12,870 bases of DNA from CAZAGD01 sp964484485 (GCA_964484485.1 CAZAGD010000073.1:1-12870); one strand, 5' to 3'; counted from the first letter of the stretch, positions 5,878 through 12,870 are shown. Numbers and translations: made by a program. The notes: generated by a model not told the origin, from the sequence alone.

Positions 5878-7945
5878 TATTTCCTGCAAGCTTATATTGA
5901 TTGATTTTTCGGTACACTGTCTGGCGGCTAATTCGTAAAAGACGGGCTGCTTTCGCTTTATTCCACCCAGTTCGGTTTAAAGCATCTAAAATATCTTGAG
6001 CTGTCCGTCTATCTTTTAAGTGCCCTTTAGTTTCCGCAAATTTTTCCGACCCTTCATAGCTTCTTATTTCTGGGGGTAAATGATCATTCGTAATAACTCG
6101 ACCATGACAAAGAACAAAAGCATGCTCAATTACATGTTCTAATTCTCTTATGTTCCCTGGCCAAGGATAATTCATGAATTTATTAAGAACTTCGTTCGAA
6201 ATGCCTTCAATTTTTTTCTTAAAGCGTTGGTTAAAAAAGTTAATGAAATGTTCTACCAACAAAGGAATATCTTCTAACCTTTCCCTTAACGGTGGCAAAT
6301 AAATCTCAACCACTTTTAGCCGATAATACAAATCTTCTCGAAATTCTCCTTTTTTTACTTTTTCTTTTAAATCTTTATTGGTGCTGGCGATAACTCGCAC
6401 GTCTACTTTTCGCGGCACAGATTCCCCAACGCGTTCGAAGATCTTTTCTTGAAGAACTCGTAACAGCTTCAATTGGATTAAAGGAGATATGTCTCCGATC
6501 TCATCTAAAAAAATCGTTCCTCCATTGGCAGCTTGGAAGCGTCCTTCTTTATCTTTAATGGCTCCCGTAAAAGCTCCTTTTACATGGCCAAAAAGTTCGC
6601 TTTCCAGAAGACTCTCGGCTAATGCCGAACAGTTTACAGTTACAAAAGGTCTAAATGCCCTTCGCCCACTATAGTGTAACGCGCGGGCTACTAATTCTTT
6701 ACCGGTGCCGCTTTCTCCACTAATCAAGACGGTAGTATCTAAATCAGCCAAATCTTCCAAAAGTCTATAAATATCTTGCATTTTTTTACTTCTGCCAATG
6801 ATGTTTTGGAACTGATGCCGCTCTCTTAATTCCCTTTCCAGGTCGCGAATTAAAGTCAGGTCTTTAATAACTAAAACAACTCCCATAAATTTTCCATCAG
6901 GGTCTAAGAGCGGAGAACTTGTCACGCTTACCAGCTGCTGATGCCGCTTTTGATGACCACACTCGATTCGATATTCTGGAATAGTTTTTTTATTTTCCAA
7001 GGTCTGTTTCAAAATCTCATAACATGATTTGTTGCATTGGTTAAAGCATTGGGAAAACGTTTGCCCAGGAGCTTCTATGGCGGAAATTCCGCATATAATT
7101 TGAGCTGAATTATTAACTTCAATAATCTTTAATTCCGGATCAACTGTAATGATGGCATCTTTAACACTGCGGAAGATAGCCTCCAGTCGGGAGCGGTGTT
7201 CGATTAACTGTTTTTCTTTCTCTTTACGTTCGGTTATATCGCGGCTTACCGTCCGAAATCCAGTTATAACTCCTTTATCATTGCGAATTAGCGAGACCGA
7301 ATCCTCGATAACGCGCCGTTGACCGTCATTCTTTCTAATAATCTCATAAATAATGTTTTTACCAGGAATACCAGTGCGAAATACTTTATTATATTCTTGA
7401 TAGACGATCTTCGCGCTTTCTGAATCCATAAAATTACGATAATTCCGGCCTATAGCTTCCTCGCGCGTATGTCCCCAGATACGGCATCCGGCGTCATTAG
7501 TAAAAGTTACGTTTCCTTTGAGGTCTACCTCAGCTACACTGTCTTCAATTTCGTTGATTATTGTCTCATATTTGGCCAGCGAAGAGCGGAGCGTTAATTC
7601 GATTTCCTTCAAAGGGGTAATATCTATTATATAGCCGATAATAGCTGGTTCTTCTTGATGCATTATATGTTTTCCGGCCAGATAAGCCCAAAGCGTTTTA
7701 CCATCCTTTTTGAGGAGGCGGACAACGCTTTGATTTAATAAATTTCCGTCTCTTTTATTCGCCAGACCATATTTTGGCCGATCTTCTTCCGAAACGAGGT
7801 CGTCGAATTTTTTATTAATTAATTCATCAACAGATTCATAACCCAGAACTTGAACGAAACTTTGGTTGGCATATTTTATTGCTCCCGCTTTGATAATAAA
7901 AAGGCCCAATGGTAGACTTTCCAGAATGCCTCCATAAACATCCAT
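5873..7945 (-). CDS. sigma-54-dependent transcriptional activator with three PAS sensor domains
   Basis: Cytoplasmic enhancer-binding protein of 690 residues that would drive open-complex formation by sigma-54 RNA polymerase. Three N-terminal PAS domains (about 1-112, 120-240 and 248-365) replace the receiver domain of two-component members, so it probably senses a small molecule or redox state directly. The AAA+ domain has Walker A GESGTGKE (410-417), the sigma-54 contact loop GAFTGA (457-462), Walker B GGTIFLDEIGD (475-485), sensor I VIASTNKDL (518-526) and the PWPGNIREL box (595-603). A Fis-type helix-turn-helix lies at about 662-683. The third PAS has a C-x3-C-x3-C cluster (C300, C304, C308) plus C285 and C329, suggesting metal or Fe-S binding. 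RBS GGGGAGGG precedes the ATG. Gene position and the dyad cluster at its 3' end point to the hydrolase operon as target. Confidence 0.95.
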   Translation of the reverse strand: MDVYGGILESLPLGLFIIKAGAIKYANQSFVQVLGYESVDELINKKFDDLVSEEDRPKYGLANKRDGNLLNQSVVRLLKKDGKTLWAYLAGKHIMHQEEPAIIGYIIDITPLKEIELTLRSSLAKYETIINEIEDSVAEVDLKGNVTFTNDAGCRIWGHTREEAIGRNYRNFMDSESAKIVYQEYNKVFRTGIPGKNIIYEIIRKNDGQRRVIEDSVSLIRNDKGVITGFRTVSRDITERKEKEKQLIEHRSRLEAIFRSVKDAIITVDPELKIIEVNNSAQIICGISAIEAPGQTFSQCFNQCNKSCYEILKQTLENKKTIPEYRIECGHQKRHQQLVSVTSSPLLDPDGKFMGVVLVIKDLTLIRDLERELRERHQFQNIIGRSKKMQDIYRLLEDLADLDTTVLISGESGTGKELVARALHYSGRRAFRPFVTVNCSALAESLLESELFGHVKGAFTGAIKDKEGRFQAANGGTIFLDEIGDISPLIQLKLLRVLQEKIFERVGESVPRKVDVRVIASTNKDLKEKVKKGEFREDLYYRLKVVEIYLPPLRERLEDIPLLVEHFINFFNQRFKKKIEGISNEVLNKFMNYPWPGNIRELEHVIEHAFVLCHGRVITNDHLPPEIRSYEGSEKFAETKGHLKDRRTAQDILDALNRTGWNKAKAARLLRISRQTVYRKINQYKLAGNM

Positions 7946-8041
7946 AATCTTTTCCCTCCCCTTTTATTATCGATTTTTATTTTGTTAAGATGTCCAGAGG
8001 GAGAAAAATTCCATTAGCAAAAAGACGAAAGTTTAATTTCC

Positions 8042-9634
8042 TTATTCCTTTAGGGATCGGAATTTCAGGTGCATTTCAGCAGGCGATTTTTTCAAAAATA
8101 TATTTCCCTGCCACTGGGCATCCGTTTGGGGGTAATCTTGGCGATAATGAGCTCCCCTGCTCTCCTTACGCATTTGGGCAGGTTTTAGAATCATCTTGGC
8201 CACCAGAAGGGCATTCTCTACTTCTATTTTCTCTAAAATTTCTTTAGGAGAATGGACAGCGATTTTAGGAAGTTCTTCTTTAATTTTTTCCAATTCCCTT
8301 TCGGCCAAAGTAAGGCTGGCGTGATCGCGCAGAATGCCCACTTTTTCCCAAAGAATTTCGGCTATCTTTTTGCGCCATATTTTTGGGGAGAGGCCAGAAG
8401 AGGGGCTTTCCAATTTGTTCTTGAAAACCTTTTCCCTTTCTTTAAAAATGTTTTCTACGGCCGGTATAAATTTTTGATTTTGGGCATATTCTCCTGCCTT
8501 CTTCCCAGCTCGATAACCAAACACTAAAACTTCCCCTAAGGCATTACCGCCCATGCGATTTGCCCCATGAAGCCCACCTGTTACTTCACCTGCGGCAAAA
8601 AGGCCAGGAATTTCCGTACCTCCATTTTCATCAATAACTACTCCTCCCATAAAAAAGTGACACATGGGCCGGATCCGCAGAGGCTTTTCAGCGCAAGAAA
8701 AATTTTTCATTAAAATAGGGCGCATTTCTTTTACAAAGCTATCATACTGCCAATCTTTTTCTGATAAGGAACGAAGGTCAAGATAAACATGTCTTCCTTC
8801 CTTTTCTTCTTTGATTATGGCCAGAGAAAAAGAATCGCGAGCACGTACGGCTGCTGGCCTCTCTTTGATTTGATATTTTTCGAGTATATCTTCTCCTTGA
8901 GAGTTAATTACTCTTCCCAAATCTGCCAGAGCCGGGGCGGCCAATAAAGCAGGTTTCCCAGGTTCAGCCAGGCCGAGAGGCATGAATTGGACAAACTCCA
9001 TATCGCGCAAAGAACAACCTGCTTGGAAAGCTAAGACATAGCCATCTCCAGTGGCTCTAACTGGGTTGTCATGGCGCATGTAGAGGGCGCCGCCGCCCCC
9101 ATTAGCTAAAATAACGGCCTTGCTCTGGATGCCTAAAATTTTCTTTTGGTGATAATCGAAAGCTATTGCTCCCCCGATTTTTCCTCCTTCAAGGATGAGC
9201 TCCATGACCATAATCCAAGGCAAAAAAGAGACACCTCTTCGCAAAGTTTCCTCTGCCAGAACTTTAGTTAGAGGTGCGCCAGCGGCGGTAGCTCTTCCTA
9301 AACAACGATAACGGCCCTTAGACCATTCTCCCTGGAGACCGAGTTTTTCTAACTCCCGCACCCTTTGAGGAGTTTCTTTGACCAGGATTTCTACTAATGC
9401 TTTTTCATTGAGACCTTTGCCAGACTGAAGAGTAAGTGTCAAATGAGCTTCTTCAGAAAGTCCCTCAGCGGCCAGCGAGAAGGCCCCGGCAGAAAGATAT
9501 GTACAAGTGGATTTTCCTAAGGGAGTTTTAGAAACGATAAGCACATCCACTTGGTTTTCTTTAGCAGCAATAGCCGCTTCCATTCCTGCTCCTCCCCCGC
9601 CAATGATGAGGACGTCTGTTTTTATAATTTCCAT
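8042..9634 (-). CDS. FAD-dependent oxidoreductase of the SDH/fumarate reductase flavoprotein family
   Basis: Soluble flavoprotein of 530 residues with the full family architecture. The FAD-binding motif is IGGGGAGMEAA (11-21) with RATGDGY (193-199), followed by a capping domain and the second FAD segment GLFAAGEVTGGLHGANRMGGNAL (344-366). The C-terminal helical domain ends with ESRGAHYRQDYP (491-502). R266 (ARDSFS), H326 (CHFFMGG) and R360 (GANRMGG) correspond to E. coli FrdA R287, H355 and R390. The usual QFHPTGL is QFMPLGL (216-222), so a substrate-contacting His and Thr are missing. The segment that normally bears the FAD-linking His reads GKSTCTYLSAGAF, so FAD should be non-covalent. No signal peptide, Fe-S subunit or membrane anchor is seen. 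It resembles L-aspartate oxidase-like and orphan flavoproteins; the substrate is unknown. RBS AAAGGAG fixes the start. The activator gene follows 96 bp downstream on the same strand. Confidence 0.85.
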   Translation of the reverse strand: MEIIKTDVLIIGGGGAGMEAAIAAKENQVDVLIVSKTPLGKSTCTYLSAGAFSLAAEGLSEEAHLTLTLQSGKGLNEKALVEILVKETPQRVRELEKLGLQGEWSKGRYRCLGRATAAGAPLTKVLAEETLRRGVSFLPWIMVMELILEGGKIGGAIAFDYHQKKILGIQSKAVILANGGGGALYMRHDNPVRATGDGYVLAFQAGCSLRDMEFVQFMPLGLAEPGKPALLAAPALADLGRVINSQGEDILEKYQIKERPAAVRARDSFSLAIIKEEKEGRHVYLDLRSLSEKDWQYDSFVKEMRPILMKNFSCAEKPLRIRPMCHFFMGGVVIDENGGTEIPGLFAAGEVTGGLHGANRMGGNALGEVLVFGYRAGKKAGEYAQNQKFIPAVENIFKEREKVFKNKLESPSSGLSPKIWRKKIAEILWEKVGILRDHASLTLAERELEKIKEELPKIAVHSPKEILEKIEVENALLVAKMILKPAQMRKESRGAHYRQDYPQTDAQWQGNIFLKKSPAEMHLKFRSLKE

Positions 9635-9672
9635 TATTTCTCCTTTGCCCTAATTTAGTTTCTTTAAAAATT

Positions 9673-9701
9673 CATTTAACAAATTAAGATAAATAAATCA
9701 A
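9673..9701 (-). promoter_or_regulatory. weak candidate promoter for the flavoprotein gene
   Basis: Minus-strand TTGATT (9696-9701) and TAAATG (9673-9678) are 17 bp apart, giving a leader of about 30 nt before the ATG at 9634. Both boxes are imperfect in a very AT-rich stretch, so this is only the best available candidate. Confidence 0.25.
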
Positions 9702-9710
9702 CTGTAATCT

Positions 9711-9793
9711 CCCCCAACCCCTCTTTAGAAAAGAGGGGAGGAGTGGTCTCCTTTCTCCTATTTGGGAAGGAAGTGTTAGGATAGAGGGGGTTG
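9711..9793. repeat. small palindromic (MITE- or REP-like) intergenic element
   Basis: About 80 bp of C/G-block sequence stands out from the AT-rich divergent intergenic region. CAACCCCTCT (9715-9724) faces AGAGGGGGTTG (9783-9793) as imperfect terminal inverted repeats. Inside, CCCCTCTTT (9718-9726) and AAAGAGGGG (9730-9738) form a perfect 9-bp stem with a 3-nt loop, and a weaker TCC-rich/GGA-rich pairing follows at about 9750-9771. Neither orientation has a U-run after the stem, so it is not a standard terminator. Dispersal in the genome is expected for this type but cannot be shown from one copy. Confidence 0.5.
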
Positions 9794-9807
9794 ATGGAAG
9801 CATTAAC

Positions 9808-9836
9808 TTGACAGGTCTTTTCTTTTTAATTAACAT
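9808..9836 (+). promoter_or_regulatory. sigma-70-type promoter of the purine salvage operon
   Basis: Perfect TTGACA (9808-9813), a 17-bp spacer and TAACAT (9831-9836, four of six). Transcription should start near 9843, leaving a leader of only about 25 nt before the ATG at 9869. It is the clearest housekeeping promoter in the window. Confidence 0.7.
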
Positions 9837-9846
9837 GCTTTCATCA

Positions 9847-9860
9847 TCCTCCAAGGAGGA
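9847..9860 (+). promoter_or_regulatory. Shine-Dalgarno inside a short self-complementary leader
   Basis: The RBS AAGGAGG (9853-9859), 9 nt before the ATG, is preceded directly by TCCTCC. TCCTC (9847-9851) can pair with GAGGA (9856-9860) around a 4-nt loop. With the predicted start near 9843 this hairpin would be at the very 5' end of the mRNA and would cover part of the RBS. A stem of 5 bp may be too weak to matter. Confidence 0.35.
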
Positions 9861-9868
9861 AAGGAATT

Positions 9869-10690
9869 ATGGAACAGGTTCTTAAAGAAATAAATGAAGC
9901 AACTCAATACATTTCCTCTATAATCCCGGTCAGGCCAAGAGTAGGGATAATTTTAGGTACTGGTTTGGGTGGATTAGTAGAAAAAATAAACATTAAGAAT
10001 ATTATAGAATATAAATCTATCCCTTATTTTCCCGTAAGCACAGTAGAAGGCCATGCGGGTCGATTAATCCATGGAAACCTTTCGGGAAAAGAAATTTTGG
10101 TCATGCAAGGAAGAGCTCATTTTTATGAAGGTTATTCCTTAACTAAAGTGACCTTTCCTATTCGGGTCATGAAAAAGTTGGGAATTGAATTTTTAATTAT
10201 TTCCAATGCTGCTGGTGGTTTGAATCCCCTCTTTTCCGCCGGGGATGTTATGGTGATTAAAGATCACATTAATTTCACCGGCCAAAATCCCCTGATCGGT
10301 CCAAATCTCGAAGAATTTGGGCCTCGTTTTCCGGATATGAGCGCCGTCTATGATCGAAATTTAATCACTTTGTTTGAAGAAGCTGCCTTAGAAAAAAAAG
10401 TTAAAATAAATAAAGGCGTTTATGTGGGGGTTATCGGACCCAGCTTAGAAACCCCTGCAGAGACGCGCTTTCTGCGGATGATAGGTGCAGATGCAGTAGG
10501 TATGTCCACTATTCCTGAGGTAATTGTGGCTGCCCACTGCGGTTTGCGGATTTTAGGATTATCTGCTATTTCAAATATCAATCTCCCCGACTGTATGCAA
10601 CCCGCTTCCATATCAGATATTCTGGCCAATGCCGCCAAAGCCGGGGAAAAAATGATAATTATTTTAGAAGAGTTTTTAAAGAAAATTTAG
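9869..10690 (+). CDS. Purine nucleoside phosphorylase, trimeric PNP/MTAP family
   Basis: Cytoplasmic enzyme of 273 residues, normal length for the trimeric family, cleaving a purine (deoxy)nucleoside with phosphate to base plus sugar-1-phosphate. Landmarks: GIILGTGLGGL (26-36, phosphate loop), EGHAGR (60-65, H62), QGRAHFYEGY (80-89; R82, H84 and Y86 equivalent to human PNP R84, H86, Y88), SNAAGGLNP (112-120), GPSLETPAE with E194 (human E201), and GADAVGMSTIPE (206-217). N236 in LSAISN lies exactly 42 residues after E194, as human N243 does after E201. Asn at this place marks 6-oxopurine (inosine, guanosine, methylthioinosine) specificity, where MTA phosphorylases have Asp. First gene of an operon; the next ORF begins 8 nt after its stop. 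Its pairing with an MTA/SAH-type deaminase makes methylthioinosine a plausible substrate. Confidence 0.93.
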   Translation: MEQVLKEINEATQYISSIIPVRPRVGIILGTGLGGLVEKINIKNIIEYKSIPYFPVSTVEGHAGRLIHGNLSGKEILVMQGRAHFYEGYSLTKVTFPIRVMKKLGIEFLIISNAAGGLNPLFSAGDVMVIKDHINFTGQNPLIGPNLEEFGPRFPDMSAVYDRNLITLFEEAALEKKVKINKGVYVGVIGPSLETPAETRFLRMIGADAVGMSTIPEVIVAAHCGLRILGLSAISNINLPDCMQPASISDILANAAKAGEKMIIILEEFLKKI

Positions 10691-10698
10691 AGGTGAAC

Positions 10699-12024
10699 AT
10701 GGATAAGCATTTCAAAAAGAAAGCAGATCTGCTTATTACAGATGGTCTTTTACTTCCGCTTCCCGATAACGCAGCCCTCATTCGCAATGGAGCCGTGGCC
10801 ATTTATCAGGACAAGATTGTCGCCTTAGGTCCCCAAGAAAAAGTAACCGAAGAATTTACGCCTAAAAATATTCTTGATGCCCAAGGGGGTTTAATTATGC
10901 CCGGCTTGGTCAATGGTCATAACCATGCGGCTATGTCATGTTATCGAGGTATGGCGGATGATTTGCCTTTAATGGAATGGTTAACGAATTATATTTTTCC
11001 GGCGGAGAGTAAATCCGATGGGGAGCAAGTTTATTGGAGCACCCTTTTAGCCTGCGCTGAAATGATTCGTTCTGGGACAACTACTTTTTGCGACATGTAC
11101 CTTTTTGAAGATCGGGTGGCCCAGGCGGCTAAAGAAGCCGGAATGAGAGCATTAGTGGGCGAGGTACTCTATGATTTTCCTTCTCCAAATTATGGCCCTA
11201 TAGAAAATGGATTTGCTTACACGGAAGATTTAATAAAACACTGGCAGGCAGATGAGCTTATTTCCATTGCTGTTGAGCCGCATGCTCTTTATACTTGTTC
11301 TCCTGATTTGCTTGGGCGTTGTCGGGATTTGGCGGAGCGTTATGGGGTGCCTTTGATTATTCATTTAGCGGAGACGAAGAGTGAGCTGGCGGAAGTTTCC
11401 AAGAAGTATGGGTTAACCCCTGGGCGTCATTTGCATAAGCTTGGTTTATTAGCGTCTAATCTTATTGCTTGCCATTGTATCTGGTTGGATGAAGAGGAGA
11501 TGGATTTGCTCGCTGAAAAAGGAGTAAAAGTGGTGCATAATCCGGAGTCTAATATGAAGTTAGCTTCGGGGGTAGCTCCTATTCCTGATCTTTTGGCTCG
11601 GGGGGTGGTAGTAGGTTTGGGTACGGATGGTTGTGCCAGTAACAATAATTTAGACCTATTTCAGGAGATGGATACAGCGGCTAAGTTGCACAAAGTTTTT
11701 AGGTTAGATCCTACAGTTATGCCGGCGGAAGTGGTTTTGCATATGGCTACCTTGGGTGGGGCTAAGGTTTTGGGGATGGAGAAGGAGATCGGTTCTTTAG
11801 AGGTAGGCAAAAAGGCAGACCTTATTATTTTGGATCTTAACCGTCCCCATTTGCAGCCCATTTACAATATTGTTTCCCATTTGGTTTATGCAGCCACGGG
11901 AGCTGATGTACGCCATGTCATCATCAACGGCCAAATAATCATGAAAGACCGCCAAATCCTTACCTTAGATGAAGAACTGATTTTAAAAAAAATGCAAGAA
12001 ATTAGGGGAAAAATTTTAGCCTAA
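10699..12024 (+). CDS. Amidohydrolase of the MTA/SAH deaminase family
   Basis: Metal-dependent aminohydrolase expected to deaminate 5'-methylthioadenosine, S-adenosylhomocysteine or related adenosines to the inosine form. Length is 441 residues from ATG 10699. GTG at 10693 is possible (443 residues) but lies inside the Shine-Dalgarno AGAGGTG that serves the ATG. Metal and catalytic residues (ATG numbering): H74 and H76 in NGHNH, H222 and E225 in HLAET, H259 in ACHCIWLD, D310 in GTDGCASNNN. MADDLPLMEWL (85-95) and HNPESNMKL (280-288) are family signatures, close to Thermotoga TM0936. The start lies 8 nt after the PNP stop, so translation is probably coupled. Codons 198 to about 368 (11289 to about 11800) use G- and T-ending codons (GCG, TTG, GGG, GAG, CGT) far more than the rest, and the first 223 bp of this block recur in the next gene. 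Confidence 0.9.
   Translation: MDKHFKKKADLLITDGLLLPLPDNAALIRNGAVAIYQDKIVALGPQEKVTEEFTPKNILDAQGGLIMPGLVNGHNHAAMSCYRGMADDLPLMEWLTNYIFPAESKSDGEQVYWSTLLACAEMIRSGTTTFCDMYLFEDRVAQAAKEAGMRALVGEVLYDFPSPNYGPIENGFAYTEDLIKHWQADELISIAVEPHALYTCSPDLLGRCRDLAERYGVPLIIHLAETKSELAEVSKKYGLTPGRHLHKLGLLASNLIACHCIWLDEEEMDLLAEKGVKVVHNPESNMKLASGVAPIPDLLARGVVVGLGTDGCASNNNLDLFQEMDTAAKLHKVFRLDPTVMPAEVVLHMATLGGAKVLGMEKEIGSLEVGKKADLIILDLNRPHLQPIYNIVSHLVYAATGADVRHVIINGQIIMKDRQILTLDEELILKKMQEIRGKILA
11289..11511 (+). repeat. copy 1 of a near-identical 223-bp tract shared by two amidohydrolase genes
   Basis: Matches 12648-12870 at a constant offset of 1359 bp. The only difference is G11385 against A12744, a silent GAG/GAA change. 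Immediately upstream the genes diverge: codons CAT GCT CTT here correspond to CAT GCC TCT in the second gene. It encodes residues 198-271 of this protein, including the HLAET and HCIWLD metal-site segments. Confidence 0.97.
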
Positions 12025-12066
12025 TTCAGCAGCCAAACATTCAGGCCTTAGATTCATGCTCTCTTT

Positions 12067-12870
12067 ATGGATAAAACCCCACATCCTGATTTAATAATTT
12101 ATAATGTTAGCATTCTTCCTACTCCATTTATAAAAGACTTTATTCGCCACGGCTGGATATGCATAAAAAACGATCGCCTCATTGGTTTGAGCCCTGGAGA
12201 TCCTCCTCACTTTGAAGCCGAGCAGATAATAGACGGTCACGCGGGACTAGCCATGCCGGGCTTAATTAATGCTCACACCCATGCCGGTATGAGTTTCTTC
12301 CGGGGATGGGCCGATGATCTCCCTTTGGAAAAATGGTTAAAAGAATATATATTTCCGGCAGAAAAAAAATGGGTAAATGAAGATTTTGTTTATTGGGGAA
12401 CTCTTTTGGCCTGTGCGGAGATGATTGCCTGCGGCACGACTACTTTTGCGGATGGTTATTTTTTTGAGGAACAAGTCGCTCAGGCTGCCGAATTAGCGGG
12501 GATGCGCGCGGTTCTTGGACAAGGAATCTTAGATTTTCCAACTCCCGATGCGCCTAGCCCTGCTTTAGCTTTGACAAAGGCCGAAAGATTTATTGAAAAC
12601 TTTAGGAATTCTAAGCTAATAACTCCAGCCCTCTTTCCCCATGCCTCTTATACTTGTTCTCCTGATTTGCTTGGGCGTTGTCGGGATTTGGCGGAGCGTT
12701 ATGGGGTGCCTTTGATTATTCATTTAGCGGAGACGAAGAGTGAACTGGCGGAAGTTTCCAAGAAGTATGGGTTAACCCCTGGGCGTCATTTGCATAAGCT
12801 TGGTTTATTAGCGTCTAATCTTATTGCTTGCCATTGTATCTGGTTGGATGAAGAGGAGATGGATTTGCTC
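12067..12870 (+). CDS. Second amidohydrolase (MTA/SAH deaminase-like), C-terminus outside window
   Basis: 268 codons from ATG 12067, open at the right edge; the expected full length is about 440. It starts 42 nt after the first amidohydrolase and reads in the same direction. Metal ligands H70 and H72 (NAHTH), H219 and E222 (HLAET) and H256 (CHCIWL) are present; the Asp is beyond the edge. HTHAGMSFFRGWADDLPL is nearer the usual family wording than the HNH of its neighbour. Residues 1-194 are a diverged paralogue (about half identical by eye), whereas residues 195-268 are identical to residues 198-271 of the first gene. Start support is weak: no Shine-Dalgarno is visible before the ATG, although it is the first start after an in-frame TAG at 12049. 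It may be a second enzyme with different adenosine preference, or a chimera. Confidence 0.85.
   Translation, partial: MDKTPHPDLIIYNVSILPTPFIKDFIRHGWICIKNDRLIGLSPGDPPHFEAEQIIDGHAGLAMPGLINAHTHAGMSFFRGWADDLPLEKWLKEYIFPAEKKWVNEDFVYWGTLLACAEMIACGTTTFADGYFFEEQVAQAAELAGMRAVLGQGILDFPTPDAPSPALALTKAERFIENFRNSKLITPALFPHASYTCSPDLLGRCRDLAERYGVPLIIHLAETKSELAEVSKKYGLTPGRHLHKLGLLASNLIACHCIWLDEEEMDLL
12648..12870 (+). repeat. copy 2 of the 223-bp tract, running off the window
   Basis: Identical to 11289-11511 except A12744. It begins abruptly at the T before codon TAT 195 and is still matching at the last base, so its true right end is unknown. The window stopping inside a repeat is what a short-read contig end looks like, but also what an arbitrary cut would give. 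Confidence 0.97.

Noticed and set aside
7990..8527. Two plus-strand open frames near the end of the flavoprotein gene
   Set aside because: Almost entirely antisense to the conserved C-terminal domain of the flavoprotein, with no RBS and a phenylalanine-rich composition typical of antisense reading.
9718..9738. Strong hairpin as a transcription terminator
   Set aside because: No run of T follows it on either strand and both flanking genes point away from it.
10693..10698. GTG 10693 as start of the first amidohydrolase
   Set aside because: The GTG is part of the AGAGGTG Shine-Dalgarno that is well placed for ATG 10699 and has no RBS of its own.
1..12870. CRISPR array, tRNA, rRNA, transposase or phage genes
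   Set aside because: No regularly spaced repeats, no clover-leaf or rRNA-like segments and no transposase, integrase or phage protein motifs were seen on either strand.

Overview
The window comes from a moderately AT-rich bacterial genome, probably an anaerobe. Ribosome binding sites are strong (GGAGG or AAAGGAG type) and two promoters have a perfect TTGACA -35 box. There is a sigma-54 activator with PAS sensors, and several exported enzymes. Desulfobacterota and Clostridia-like Firmicutes both fit; the sequence alone does not decide, and I see no plasmid or phage genes.

Layout. Everything from 1 to 9634 reads on the minus strand; everything from about 9800 to the end reads on the plus strand. 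In minus-strand transcription order there is an SDH/FRD-like flavoprotein (9634-8042), a three-PAS sigma-54 activator (7945-5873), and three exported alpha/beta hydrolases (5652-4282, 4156-2720, 2589-1264) that end at a clear terminator (1191-1224). Last is the 5' part of a LivK-type periplasmic binding protein (881 to the window edge), which has its own promoter. On the plus strand lie a trimeric purine nucleoside phosphorylase (9869-10690), an MTA/SAH deaminase-type amidohydrolase (10699-12024) and a second amidohydrolase cut by the window end (12067-12870).

How the parts may work together. The 220 bp between the activator and the first hydrolase hold a sigma-54-like element and, 100-170 bp upstream of it, a cluster of TGTAA/TTACA dyads, the usual geometry of sigma-54 control. 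No terminator is visible between the three hydrolase genes. My reading is a sigma-54-controlled operon for secreted ester or lipid hydrolysis, next to a solute-binding protein that may or may not import products. The divergent operon looks like salvage of methylthioadenosine or S-adenosylhomocysteine by deamination followed by phosphorolysis.

Most striking. The two tandem amidohydrolases are clearly diverged over their first ~195 codons, then become identical at DNA level (one difference in 223 bp) up to the last base of the window. The switch is abrupt and lies in a stretch whose codon use differs from the rest of the first gene. Gene conversion, mosaic acquisition or an assembly join are the candidates.
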